Origin: Paraburkholderia ultramafica | Lineage (GTDB): Bacteria; Pseudomonadota; Gammaproteobacteria; Burkholderiales; Burkholderiaceae | NCBI RefSeq assembly: GCF_902859915.1 | Contig: NZ_CADIKK010000015.1 | Span: forward strand, 62,001 to 126,000 | Direction of reading: 5' to 3' | Length of the DNA: 64,000 nucleotides | Shown: piece after piece, positions 24,013-31,577 of the stretch | Numbering within the stretch: the stretch's first letter is position 1 | Layout of the letters: the number at the start of each line of letters is the position of its first letter | Translations under genes and position numbers: made by a program | The notes under the pieces: generated by a model | What the model was told of the DNA's origin: nothing | The model's database searches: none | The model's input: only the letters and a program-made list of their open reading frames with translations

Positions 24013-24414
24013 TCATCGTGTTTTCGCCATTGCGGCAACGACCGCAGCCAGACGTTGAGCGGCTGCTCTCACCTTGATTGACGCGCCACATTCTGTCGCA
24101 CGTCCGGCGTCGATGCGGGGTTCGCTGACAGGCTGCGGCCCTGCCAGAGCCTGCGCGACTCTCGTTCCCGCGCCAGCTTTCGCTTCGAGAAAGCCCTCGG
24201 CGATCAACTGCTCGTAGGCTTCGATCACCGTGCCCCGCGCAACCTGAAGCGAGGCTGCCAGTGAGCGCGTGGCAGGCAACGCGTCGCCAGCCCCGATATC
24301 GCCGTTGCGCACCGCCTCTCGCAGCGCCTCGGCTACCTGGCGGCGCAGGTTGCCTGCCGTGCGGTCGAGTGCGCCGAAGGCAGGCAACCCGGCGACCCGC
24401 GCAGTTCTCGCCAT
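24013..24414 (-). pseudogene. MocR/PdxR-type regulator reduced to its DNA-binding domain
   Basis: The open frame encodes about 133 residues. LRRQVAEALREAVRNGDIGA, LPATRSLAASLQVARGTVIE and AYEQLIAEGFLEAKAGAGTR make a complete GntR winged helix of the MocR subgroup. The aminotransferase-like domain of about 330 residues that normally follows is missing: after the linker the frame runs into ASIKVRAAAQRLAAVVAAMA and stops. The end resembles the last helix of MocR proteins, so an in-frame internal deletion that joined the HTH and linker to the tail is plausible. Divergent arrangement with a PaiB-type gene is the common context of these regulators. It could still bind DNA without an effector domain. 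Confidence 0.65.
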
Positions 24415-24546
24415 GATTCTGGTCCATTGAAAAGCTATCAAACTGGATCTGCAGGATAAACCACTTTTCGCGCAAACTGCAGACGCAGCCGCAGTTGCAG
24501 CCAGTCACCCTGTTCACCACTCCAGCCAGAGAGCCAGAGAAATAGC

Positions 24547-25212
24547 ATGTACGTCCCATCCCATTTCGCCGAAACCCGCAAGGAAGTGCTGCACGCACGC
24601 ATCGTTCAACACCCTTTCGGCACGCTAGTCACGCATGGAAATAGCGGGCTCGATGCCAACCACCTTCCGTTTGAACTTGCGGCGGACGAACGGACGCTGG
24701 GGGTGCTGCGTGCGCATGTCGCGCGGGCAAATCCGGTTTGGCAGGACGTTGCGAACGGCGCTGAGGTGCTTGTGGTCTTTCGTGCGGGAGATGCCTACAT
24801 CTCGCCGAACTGGTATCCAGGCAAGCACAAGCATCACAAGCAGGTGCCAACGTGGAATTACGTGGTTGTCCATGCGCACGGACGTATCACCATCCTCGAT
24901 GACGAGCGCTATGTCCGCGGTGTCGTCGGCCGGCTGACGCGCACGCATGAGGCATCGCTACCAACGCCCTGGAAGATGGGCGACGCGCCGAAGGATTACA
25001 TCGATACCATGCTGAAGGCCATCGTCGGTGTGCAGATCGAAATTACCCGCCTCGTTGGGAAAAACAAGCTCAGCCAGAACAAGGAAGCACGCGATATTCG
25101 AGGTGCTGGCGAAGAACTCAGAGCACGCGGGGTTGCTTCGATTGGCGACGAGATGCTGGCGCAGTTCACGGAGAAGCAGGACAAGACCGACGAGGGGCGC
25201 TCACTGAAGTGA
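24547..25212 (+). CDS. FMN-binding negative transcriptional regulator, PaiB family
   Basis: This 221-residue protein matches PaiB in length and layout: MYVPSHFAETRKEVLHARIV, FGTLVTHGNSGLDANHLPFE, LRAHVARANPVWQD, VVFRAGDAYISPNWYPGKHK, VPTWNYVVVHAHGRI and SLPTPWKMGDAPKDYI. It has the split-barrel flavin-binding fold; in Bacillus PaiB affects sporulation and protease genes, while the proteobacterial relatives are poorly studied. The conserved W-x-M-x-D-A-P and S-P-N-W-Y blocks are intact. The gene is divergent from the truncated MocR regulator and is followed 17 bases later by a cupin gene on the same strand. Confidence 0.87.
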   Translation: MYVPSHFAETRKEVLHARIVQHPFGTLVTHGNSGLDANHLPFELAADERTLGVLRAHVARANPVWQDVANGAEVLVVFRAGDAYISPNWYPGKHKHHKQVPTWNYVVVHAHGRITILDDERYVRGVVGRLTRTHEASLPTPWKMGDAPKDYIDTMLKAIVGVQIEITRLVGKNKLSQNKEARDIRGAGEELRARGVASIGDEMLAQFTEKQDKTDEGRSLK

Positions 25213-25228
25213 TCGGAGAGAATCGAAG

Positions 25229-25606
25229 ATGGCAAGCGTTCAATCTTTAACTCCGCAGTTTTTTTGCAGCGATTCGGCAAGCATGGCGTGGACTCCCTCC
25301 CGTTTCGCTGCCGGTGTCGAGGTCAAGAACCTTGGAAAAGCAAACGGGCGTGGTTTGCAGCTGGTCAGATTTGCACCGGGCGCAACATTTCCCGACCATC
25401 TCCATACCGGACCGGAGTTCATTTATGTTCTGGAAGGCGAAGCCATCCAGAACGGACAGCGGTTGCAGGCGGGGTATGCGGGAGTCGCCGAAACGGGGAC
25501 TGTCGATGCGAGCTTCCGTAGCGATACCGGATGCACGTTCCTGTTCGTCTACGAGTTGGGCCAGGTCTTTGACTCTGTCAGTCCAGTACGGAAAGATGAT
25601 GTGTGA
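25229..25606 (+). CDS. Small cupin-domain protein (ChrR-like)
   Basis: This 125-residue single cupin barrel resembles the C-terminal domain of the anti-sigma factor ChrR. The first cupin motif is APGATFPDHLHTGPEFIYVL (metal ligands His, His and Glu), with EGEAIQNG and LQAGYAGVAETG before the second motif, which is partly degenerate (no clear second-motif His). Without the Zn-binding anti-sigma domain it is probably a small metal-dependent enzyme or sensor. The start overlaps no other gene; GGAGAGAATCGAAG supplies the ribosome-binding site. It lies 17 bases after the PaiB gene and is likely co-transcribed. Confidence 0.8.
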   Translation: MASVQSLTPQFFCSDSASMAWTPSRFAAGVEVKNLGKANGRGLQLVRFAPGATFPDHLHTGPEFIYVLEGEAIQNGQRLQAGYAGVAETGTVDASFRSDTGCTFLFVYELGQVFDSVSPVRKDDV

Positions 25607-25702
25607 CGCGCCGGATAAGGGAACCGTCGCCAGACAGGGCACCGCCCCAGACAAGCTTGTCAGGAACTGCTTCCAGTCACACCGCACCAGGTCGCTCGCA
25701 GA

Positions 25703-25963
25703 CTAGTGATAGTTGACAAAGTTGATGATGTCATTGAGGAACCACGGCAGAATCAATTGCGTATCGGAATAGCTGACGCCGACGCTGAGCCTCGGCGGCT
25801 TTGACGTGGAGTTACCGGGTATTGCACCATCGGTAGAGTGCAGAATGTAGGTGTCCGTGTCGGCGGGATTTGGCCGGGCGGTCTGATTGTTCGCGGGCGA
25901 CCCTGCCGAGGCACAGCCGGCGGTGAGCACCACGAGGGCCGCTGCGAAGCAAAAGGGCTTCAT
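25703..25963 (-). CDS. Small lipoprotein of unknown function
   Basis: This 86-residue protein has a lipoprotein signal peptide (MKPFCFAAALVVLTAGCASA, lipid-modified Cys at 17). The mature part is short, with a Thr/Asn/Pro-rich linker and the segment PPRLSVGVSYSDTQLILPWF, ending in an aromatic tail. I recognise no family. It is a single gene, convergent with the cupin gene upstream. Composition and signal peptide support a real product, but length is small. Confidence 0.65.
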   Translation of the reverse strand: MKPFCFAAALVVLTAGCASAGSPANNQTARPNPADTDTYILHSTDGAIPGNSTSKPPRLSVGVSYSDTQLILPWFLNDIINFVNYH

Positions 25964-26201
25964 GATGATGTGAACTCCAGCAATGTTACTTTGACAATAC
26001 ACTTGAACGGACGGACAAGGAAGAACACGCCGGTCATCTCCAGGTGCGGATTCAACAGCCATTCAGTATGCGTGCCATTCGTTGAAGTACGACTTTCTGT
26101 GGAGCTTCGCTCAGCGCAATAACATGGCTTGTAGCATCAACGTATTCGCCGATAAGCCGCTTGAAGTCCTTACCTGAATGGTTCCCTCAACGGCACAATC
26201 G

Positions 26202-26384
26202 CTGACGGGTCAATACCGCGCGCATCATGGCGAGATGATGCGCGCAGCGACACGCCTCGTGGAAAGCGGCAAGCTCGGGCCCGTGGTCGATCCAGGGCGG
26301 TTCGACTTGCACGCAGCGGAACAGGCTTACGAAATCGTCGCAAGCGGTACGGCACGTGTCAAAGTTGTGGTCGAAGTCGAATAG
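26202..26384 (+). pseudogene. 3' fragment of a medium-chain (zinc-type) dehydrogenase
   Basis: About 60 codons ending at 26384 encode the C-terminal end of a quinone oxidoreductase or alcohol dehydrogenase: QYRAHHGEMMRAATRLVESG, KLGPVVDPGRFDLHAAEQAY and EIVASGTARVKVVVEVE. This matches the family's final helix and strand (x-L-x-x-A-x-x-A-H-x-x-x-x-x-G-x-A-x-G-K-x-V-V-x-V). The first 260-280 residues with the NADP fold are absent and nothing upstream continues the frame, so this is a deletion remnant. Confidence 0.7.
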
Positions 26385-27004
26385 GAGTTGCGCGGGACAT
26401 CGACTTCGTGACAAACGTATGTCCGGTCTGCTATTTCAGCATACCGGCAATCTGAATGTTCGCACCCCTGTGCGGGTTCATGACCGCACCAGGCCGATAG
26501 GGTTGAAAGAGTCGTCGCCCGACGCCCGACAGAATAAGATCGCATTCCTATCGGAAAGATGCAATTCGGCCCGACCCTCGTCGTACATCAAAAGTCCTTG
26601 GCTATTTGCTTTTCGAGATGCATCTTCTCCCCACCTGCGCAATGCAAACGGCATATCACAGCCCACGGAATCAATCCGCCAATCCTTAACGCGCTTGCTC
26701 AGCGCGCCGGCCTGTTCGCTGCGAGGACACCGTCAATTACCGAGTTGGATGAAGCCAATGACGCGCGCCGGCAAACAATGACGGCGCTCCAGCGATCGTA
26801 AGTGCTTCAGCGGCCCGCCTTACGTCCCGATGCCAACTACCTGACAATGCGCCACACCACTCATTTCCGCAGAAAAAATTATGCCCACCTCAAAGGAATG
26901 TGCTAGAAAATAACAATTGCACGGGGCACTGGCAATCGCCGCACGGGGCAAGCGAACAAACGATCTTGGGCTTTCAAAATTCTTAATCGGCCGCGAGGTG
27001 GATC
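26385..27004. other. Gene-free stretch upstream of the secreted Pro/Gln-rich protein
   Basis: No gene recognised in any frame. The right end is AT-rich (AGAAAAAATTATGCCC, AATAACAATTGCACGG) and probably contains the promoter of the gene at 27005. Confidence 0.4.
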
Positions 27005-27796
27005 ATGAGAATAAAGACGCTTTTAGGGTTTGGGGTGACGACGATCGCCTCGGCGCTAACGTTACAGTGTGGCACCGCGTGGGCCGACGGCCCCGAAGCC
27101 GCATATGCCGAAGAGGAGGCGCCGGCCGGCTCCCTCAGTCCGGAGGAATACCAGGTCAACGCGGACGGCATGAAGGAGGATCCGAAAGCGAAGATGTCGG
27201 ACGTGGCGCGGGCTTATCGCAACGGCTATATCAATCGCGGCAAGGAAGATCAGGCTGGTTACGACGCGATGATCGACTCGCACAATCACGGTCAGCGCAA
27301 ACCCACGAATACGCAGGTTGCCCGAGTGGACGTGCCGCCGTTGCCGGCCGGCGTGCCGGAAGACGACAACTCGAAGTACACGACCATTCCGCCGCAACCT
27401 CGCCAGTACGCGCAGCGCCAGGTATCGCAGCCGCGTCAGGTGCCACCACCGCCGCCGCCTCAGTACAGGCAGGCTTATCAGGAGCCGCAGTACGCCCCGC
27501 CGATGCCGATGCAGTACCAGCCGGCACCTCAATATGCGCAGATGCAGCCGCAGCCGGTCTATGCCGATAGCCAGCCTGTGTATGTGCGGCAGGAGTATGC
27601 GCCGCCGCCTCCTGTCCAGTATGTCCCGGTCTACGCACAGCAGCAGTACGACGAGATACCCGTGGTGGAAACCGTCGTGCAGCCCGTCGCGCCTCCTGTC
27701 GCGTATCAGATCTACCGGCCGCCGGTCTATTGGAGTACGCCCCGGGTGTACGCGTACCGGGCGGCGCCGGTGGTGAGCTATCGCATGTGGCGGTGA
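27005..27796 (+). CDS. Secreted Pro/Gln/Tyr-rich protein
   Basis: This 263-residue protein has a signal peptide (cleavage likely after GTAWA, about residue 27). An acidic segment follows, then a conserved-looking helix region MSDVARAYRNGYINRGKEDQ then AGYDAMIDSH (about 63-92). From about 105 to the end the chain is low-complexity, with repeated Pro-Gln-Tyr motifs (QYRQAYQEPQYAPPMPMQYQ and similar) ending in RAAPVVSYRMWR. It is likely periplasmic or surface-exposed, perhaps a cell-wall- or matrix-associated protein. I know no function. It is a single gene whose transcription probably ends at the hairpin at 28081-28112. Confidence 0.75.
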   Translation: MRIKTLLGFGVTTIASALTLQCGTAWADGPEAAYAEEEAPAGSLSPEEYQVNADGMKEDPKAKMSDVARAYRNGYINRGKEDQAGYDAMIDSHNHGQRKPTNTQVARVDVPPLPAGVPEDDNSKYTTIPPQPRQYAQRQVSQPRQVPPPPPPQYRQAYQEPQYAPPMPMQYQPAPQYAQMQPQPVYADSQPVYVRQEYAPPPPVQYVPVYAQQQYDEIPVVETVVQPVAPPVAYQIYRPPVYWSTPRVYAYRAAPVVSYRMWR

Positions 27797-28145
27797 CGCA
27801 TTGTCAAGTCGCTGAACCGGACGCTCAACTGAAGGCGAAGCGTCGGCGGGAAGGCGACCGCTCAGAAAGCAATCGACGAATTTCGGACGGGCTCGGCGAA
27901 TTCGCGCCGGGCTCTAAACTTTGGCGCAAGCTGTTTGCGATAGTGTGAAGCACGCGGCAAATGAGGCTGCGGGCGAAGTATTACCTGATTGGTCCAACGC
28001 ACGACACGAACACCGACGTGCGTTTCTGCTCGTAAAGATTCGGCGCGTGAAAGCAGCCCACGTCATCTCGAAGTCGCTACGGCGACATCGATCCTGACTG
28101 ATCGATGTCGCCGCGCCATGGATCGGCGACGATGACGTGTCGAGT
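27797..28145. other. Convergent intergenic region containing a strong hairpin
   Basis: No gene recognised between the secreted protein gene and the BON protein gene. The only marked structure is the 13-bp hairpin at 28081-28112. Confidence 0.5.
28081..28112. terminator. Strong hairpin between convergent genes
   Basis: GGCGACATCGATC/GATCGATGTCGCC, a perfect 13-base-pair stem with a six-base loop. It lacks a T-run on either strand, so it may block or pause transcription from both sides rather than act as a classical intrinsic terminator. Confidence 0.5.
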
Positions 28146-28529
28146 CTAATGGCCGCTGCCGCTTCTCGTGCGCACCGTCAGCCGGTTCGAGACGGACCTC
28201 ACTCCCCGGACCGATCTGGCGGCGTTCCCGGCCCGCTGGATCTGTGAGCGCTGGGGCACGTGGCCAGTCAGCGTTACCACGCCGTGGCGTGCCTGCACAT
28301 GAATAGACGCGGAGTTCAGCCCCGTGGTGCGCGTAAAGGCGCGGCGAACGTCACGAACCAGCTGACTGTCCGATCTGGCTCGAGACGATGATGTCGTGAT
28401 TGGCTGGCTTTGCGCGGATGCTTCGTTCGGTGTGCCGCCGCTGGTCTGCGCATCCGCGTATGTCGCGCAAATCGCGAGGGACACGGCGGCTATCGCGCCG
28501 ATTATTCTGCTCGTGCCGTTGATTTTCAC
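28146..28529 (-). CDS. BON-domain periplasmic protein
   Basis: This 127-residue protein starts at a GTG (28529) preceded by AAAGGAGG, a better start than any upstream ATG in the frame. A signal peptide covers about residues 1-32 (GAIAAVSLAICATYADA). The C-terminal 70 residues form one BON domain: SQLVRDVRRAFTRTTGLNSA, then IHVQARHGVVTLTGHVPQRS and a helix with AARSVRGVRSVSNRLTV. BON domains bind membranes or ligands and are typical of OsmY-like osmotic or envelope stress proteins. It is a single gene. Confidence 0.85.
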   Translation of the reverse strand: MKINGTSRIIGAIAAVSLAICATYADAQTSGGTPNEASAQSQPITTSSSRARSDSQLVRDVRRAFTRTTGLNSASIHVQARHGVVTLTGHVPQRSQIQRAGNAARSVRGVRSVSNRLTVRTRSGSGH

Positions 28530-29002
28530 TATTCCTCCTTTGCCGGTTTTTCCGGGACCGACATTCAAGCCGCGTGGTGCCAGTGGGGGCGAGGCAGCGA
28601 AACGTGATGCCGCCTCGAGAAGCGTGTTCGACCGTCCGACCTGATTATATGCCGCGATCACAGGGCGAACGGCGCATTCGCGACATCGCTGCGCAAGCGT
28701 CGTTTCCCGCACATCGCGCACGGGTTGATGAACCGCAATGTGTCTCGTGCGACGCCGATGTGCCGTCGGCGTCCGACCGGGAACAGCTTGCTGCGCAATA
28801 GCGCAAGCGCGGAGGAAACGCGTGAGCGCTCGCGCAGCGGAGCTAATGCGACAGCGTAGCGGGAAGCTTCCGTGCGGACGGACTGCGTGTCGATCTGGTG
28901 TCGCCGGCGAGTTTCATCATTCGGTCATGTGCGCAAGCGCACCGATGGCCACCATCGTGGTATGGCGTAATCCAAGTCAAACTCCACGTCCAAAAAAATG
29001 AC
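28530..29002. other. Divergent intergenic region, no gene recognised
   Basis: Holds the promoter regions of the BON gene (left) and the double hydrolase gene (right). No conserved motif that I can name. Confidence 0.4.
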
Positions 29003-30856
29003 ATGTCCAATGCATTGGAAGAGCTTTCCGCAGAAATTAATATGAATCACCGCGAGGATCGTGAAACGAATAAAGCGGACTTCAAAATGCATCCCGTCAA
29101 TTTCGGCGGGCATTTCGGCTGGCTTTATGAGCCACTGCCCAAACCTGACGAAGATGGCAAATCAGGCATTGTGGTTTGCGGTCCGCTTGGGCATGAGGCT
29201 CTATGGCTGCATCAAACCATGCGATCGCTCACCGGCCGCCTAGCGGGCCGGGGATTCGCGGTACTGAGATTCGACTATGCCGGCACCGGTGACTCCATTG
29301 ATCTTGATGAGTTCGTTGAACCAGGCAAGTGGGTCGACGAGACTGTCGAGGCCGTGGATTTCCTGAGGCGCACGACCGGTGTCGAGCGTGTCGCGCTGGT
29401 CGGATTCCGTTTTGGCGCGACGGTCGCCGCGCAGGCTGCGCGTGCGGCGGGTGTGGATACCGTGGCGCTGGTTGCGCCGGTCGTCGTTGGGCGGCAGTTC
29501 GTGCGGGAAATGAACGCGCTGCAGCGGACGTGGCTGGAGCAGGTTGGCCCCCACGTCCGCAATGATGCGGCGCCAGCCGGCGCGTATGACGTGCTAGGGC
29601 ATCGCTTCAGCCGCACCGCCATCGACGCGATAACGGCATGCGATTTGCGCCGGGCGGCAGCGCCGCCGGCGAGCAAGCTGTTGATCGTTCACCCCGGCAA
29701 TCAGGAGCCCAGTTGCGAGCTGGCGGACCTGTACAGTGCGCTGGGCGCCCAGGTCGACTCCCTGCCGTTTCCGGAATACGCGCAGGCGCTGCAGCCTTCG
29801 TGGCTGGCAACACTGCCTGAGGCGACACTGGGATCCGTCGAAGCATGGTTCGTCCGCGAGTTTGCGGCATCATCCGCACCGTCTCCGTTCGCAGTATCCG
29901 CCGCGGTGGCGCCTCCTGTTCCGTGCCGACGGTCAAGCGGTTTGAGCGGCGCGGTCGAGACGCCGGTGGAGCTCGCCGATGGACGTTTGTTCGCGATCCT
30001 ATGCGAACCGGAAGACCGTCCGCAACCCGCGCCGCTGGTGGTCATCGCCAACACAGCGGCGACCCATCATGTCGGAGACGGACGATTCAACGTCGAGCTC
30101 GCCCGCTCGCTGGCACGAGCGGGCATCGCGTCCTTGCGCGTCGACGCGCACGGCATTGGCGACAGCCGCGATGCGTGGATGGTCGCCAACCCGTCCTTGC
30201 TCAGTTACGAACAACTCGCTGCCGATACGTCGCTGGCGGTCGATTGGGCCGTCGACAGAGGGCATCCGCGGGTTGCCGTGTTCGGCATCTGTTCAGGTGC
30301 GTATCTGGGCCTTCACGCAGCCACGAAAAATCCCGCCGTGACGGCGCTGCTGCTGGTCAATCTGCAGGGCTTCGACTTTCCGGCGGACTTCAGGATGTGC
30401 GATGCCGTCAAGATCGGTGCGGGCTCGACGCGCGCGCATTTTCGGGCGATGCTTCGCGCGCAAAAATGGTCGCAGGTTCTGCGCGGCGAGGTCGGTCTGC
30501 GACCCGTGTTGCGAACGCTGTCCCGCTATGCGATTGACGCGGTCGTGAGTAACGCCGCCGCATGGGCCGGTGACGCGAACCGCAGCGCGGTGAACAAAGG
30601 CACCCGCGCGCGGCGGCGGATGAAAGATCTCGATGCGCGCGGAGTACGTGTGCGGCTGTTGTTCAGCCCATTGGATCGCGGGCTGGACGAGCTGCGAATG
30701 CACTTCGGCCGGGGTGGCCGCAGGCTCAACAAGCTGGTGCACGCCAGCGCGATGGTCATACCGAACATGGACCACGAAGTTTTGAATCCCGCGGCACGGC
30801 AGCGGGTTGCGGCGGTGTGCGAGACGTTTTTCAGTCAGGCATTCGCTCGCGAATAA
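29003..30856 (+). CDS. Tandem alpha/beta-hydrolase protein with altered nucleophile elbows
   Basis: This protein of about 617 residues contains two alpha/beta-hydrolase domains. Domain 1 (about 25-290) has GIVVCGPLGHEALWLHQTMR, LRFDYAGTGDS and the elbow VALVGFRFGATVAA, where the nucleophile Ser of G-x-S-x-G is Arg. Domain 2 (about 320-610) has LVVIANTAATHHVG, LRVDAHGIGDS and the elbow VAVFGICSGAYLGL with Cys at the nucleophile position; a late Asp and His occur in FSPLDRGLDE and PNMDHEVLN. Both resemble the hydrolases tied to exosortase and exopolysaccharide systems, which show similar changes. No such system adjoins. The start is uncertain: there is no good ribosome-binding site, and ATGs 13 and 29 codons further on are alternatives. 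Confidence 0.78.
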   Translation: MSNALEELSAEINMNHREDRETNKADFKMHPVNFGGHFGWLYEPLPKPDEDGKSGIVVCGPLGHEALWLHQTMRSLTGRLAGRGFAVLRFDYAGTGDSIDLDEFVEPGKWVDETVEAVDFLRRTTGVERVALVGFRFGATVAAQAARAAGVDTVALVAPVVVGRQFVREMNALQRTWLEQVGPHVRNDAAPAGAYDVLGHRFSRTAIDAITACDLRRAAAPPASKLLIVHPGNQEPSCELADLYSALGAQVDSLPFPEYAQALQPSWLATLPEATLGSVEAWFVREFAASSAPSPFAVSAAVAPPVPCRRSSGLSGAVETPVELADGRLFAILCEPEDRPQPAPLVVIANTAATHHVGDGRFNVELARSLARAGIASLRVDAHGIGDSRDAWMVANPSLLSYEQLAADTSLAVDWAVDRGHPRVAVFGICSGAYLGLHAATKNPAVTALLLVNLQGFDFPADFRMCDAVKIGAGSTRAHFRAMLRAQKWSQVLRGEVGLRPVLRTLSRYAIDAVVSNAAAWAGDANRSAVNKGTRARRRMKDLDARGVRVRLLFSPLDRGLDELRMHFGRGGRRLNKLVHASAMVIPNMDHEVLNPAARQRVAAVCETFFSQAFARE

Positions 30857-30892
30857 AGTCGGCGGGAAGTCTTGAGGGGAGGGCACCCATTT

Positions 30893-31036
30893 TTGAAGAA
30901 GAAACCTTATTGGGGCAATCATTTCTGGGCAAAGGGTTACTGCGTAGATTCGGTCGGTTTGAACAGCGAGATGATTCAAAAGTACGTTCGGTTCCAGGAG
31001 ACAGAAGAGAGGCATCAAGAGCAGCTTCAGTTGGAA
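30893..31036 (+). mobile_element. 3' remnant of an IS200/IS605-family transposase (TnpA)
   Basis: The frame reads LKKKPYWGNHFWAKGYCVDS, VGLNSEMIQKYVRFQETEER and HQEQLQLE, which corresponds to the C-terminal part of Y1 HUH transposases (the W-G-N/Q-H-x-W-x-x-x-Y block and the helix holding the K-Y region). The N-terminal HUH part is absent. A short palindrome CCTTCT-C-AGAAGG follows at 31049-31061, reminiscent of the hairpins at IS200/IS605 ends. Confidence 0.68.
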
Positions 31037-31089
31037 CCGGGTAGAGGACCTTCTCAGAAGGGCCGCGCGGACATAAACTTCGTGACTAT

Positions 31090-31308
31090 TCAAGCAGCTT
31101 TGACGCGACGCACAAAGTCCGCGCCGGGTTTGCCGCACGAGCGCAGTATCGTCTCGTCCCCCGAGGGGACTTTCTTCGGGGCGTAGCTCACCATCCAACT
31201 TTTCGATGTCACGCGAACTCCGCCGGAACCGGAATAGCATCGCATGACCCAATTGACAACTGCCGCCAGAAAACGATGCCCGTAATAGAGTGGCTTCGTG
31301 CTCTGCAT
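31090..31308 (-). mobile_element. Degenerate fragment of an IS6-family transposase
   Basis: The 72-codon frame starts KPLYYGHRFLAAVVNWVMRC, close to the N-terminus of IS6-type DDE transposases (x-Y-x-R-F-P-x-x-V-I-x-x-A-V-W-L-Y), and ends ETILRSCGKPGADFVRRVKA, close to E-T-I-R-x-W-C-x-K-F-G-x-D-F-A-R-R-L-K. The stretch between does not match and looks frameshifted. The catalytic DDE domain is missing. It lies next to the IS200-type remnant, marking an insertion scar. Confidence 0.55.
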
Positions 31309-31577
31309 CGCTTCATCTTATGCGAGTAGTCCATCGACGCGACAACGCTCATCGACCACAATGTTTAGCGGGCCGCCTATGATAGATGCAAGAAATAGCG
31401 AACAATGTGTCGAGTTCCCGGGTGGAAACCAGATAGCCGGAGTCATCATAGCGATAGTGCCATTGACTGTGCGCAGCCGTTTCCCGATGCGTCCTTGATC
31501 ACAATTCTTCTGTAAGCAGTTCTTAAAAATCGCAGGTTCAGTAAACTTGCGCCCGCAACAAGATTGTGGAGTGAGTG

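Noticed and set aside
31318..31577. Possible RHS/YD-repeat fragment on the minus strand (YRYDDSGYLVST)
   Set aside because: Only about 12 codons resemble the motif and no other part of such a protein is present.
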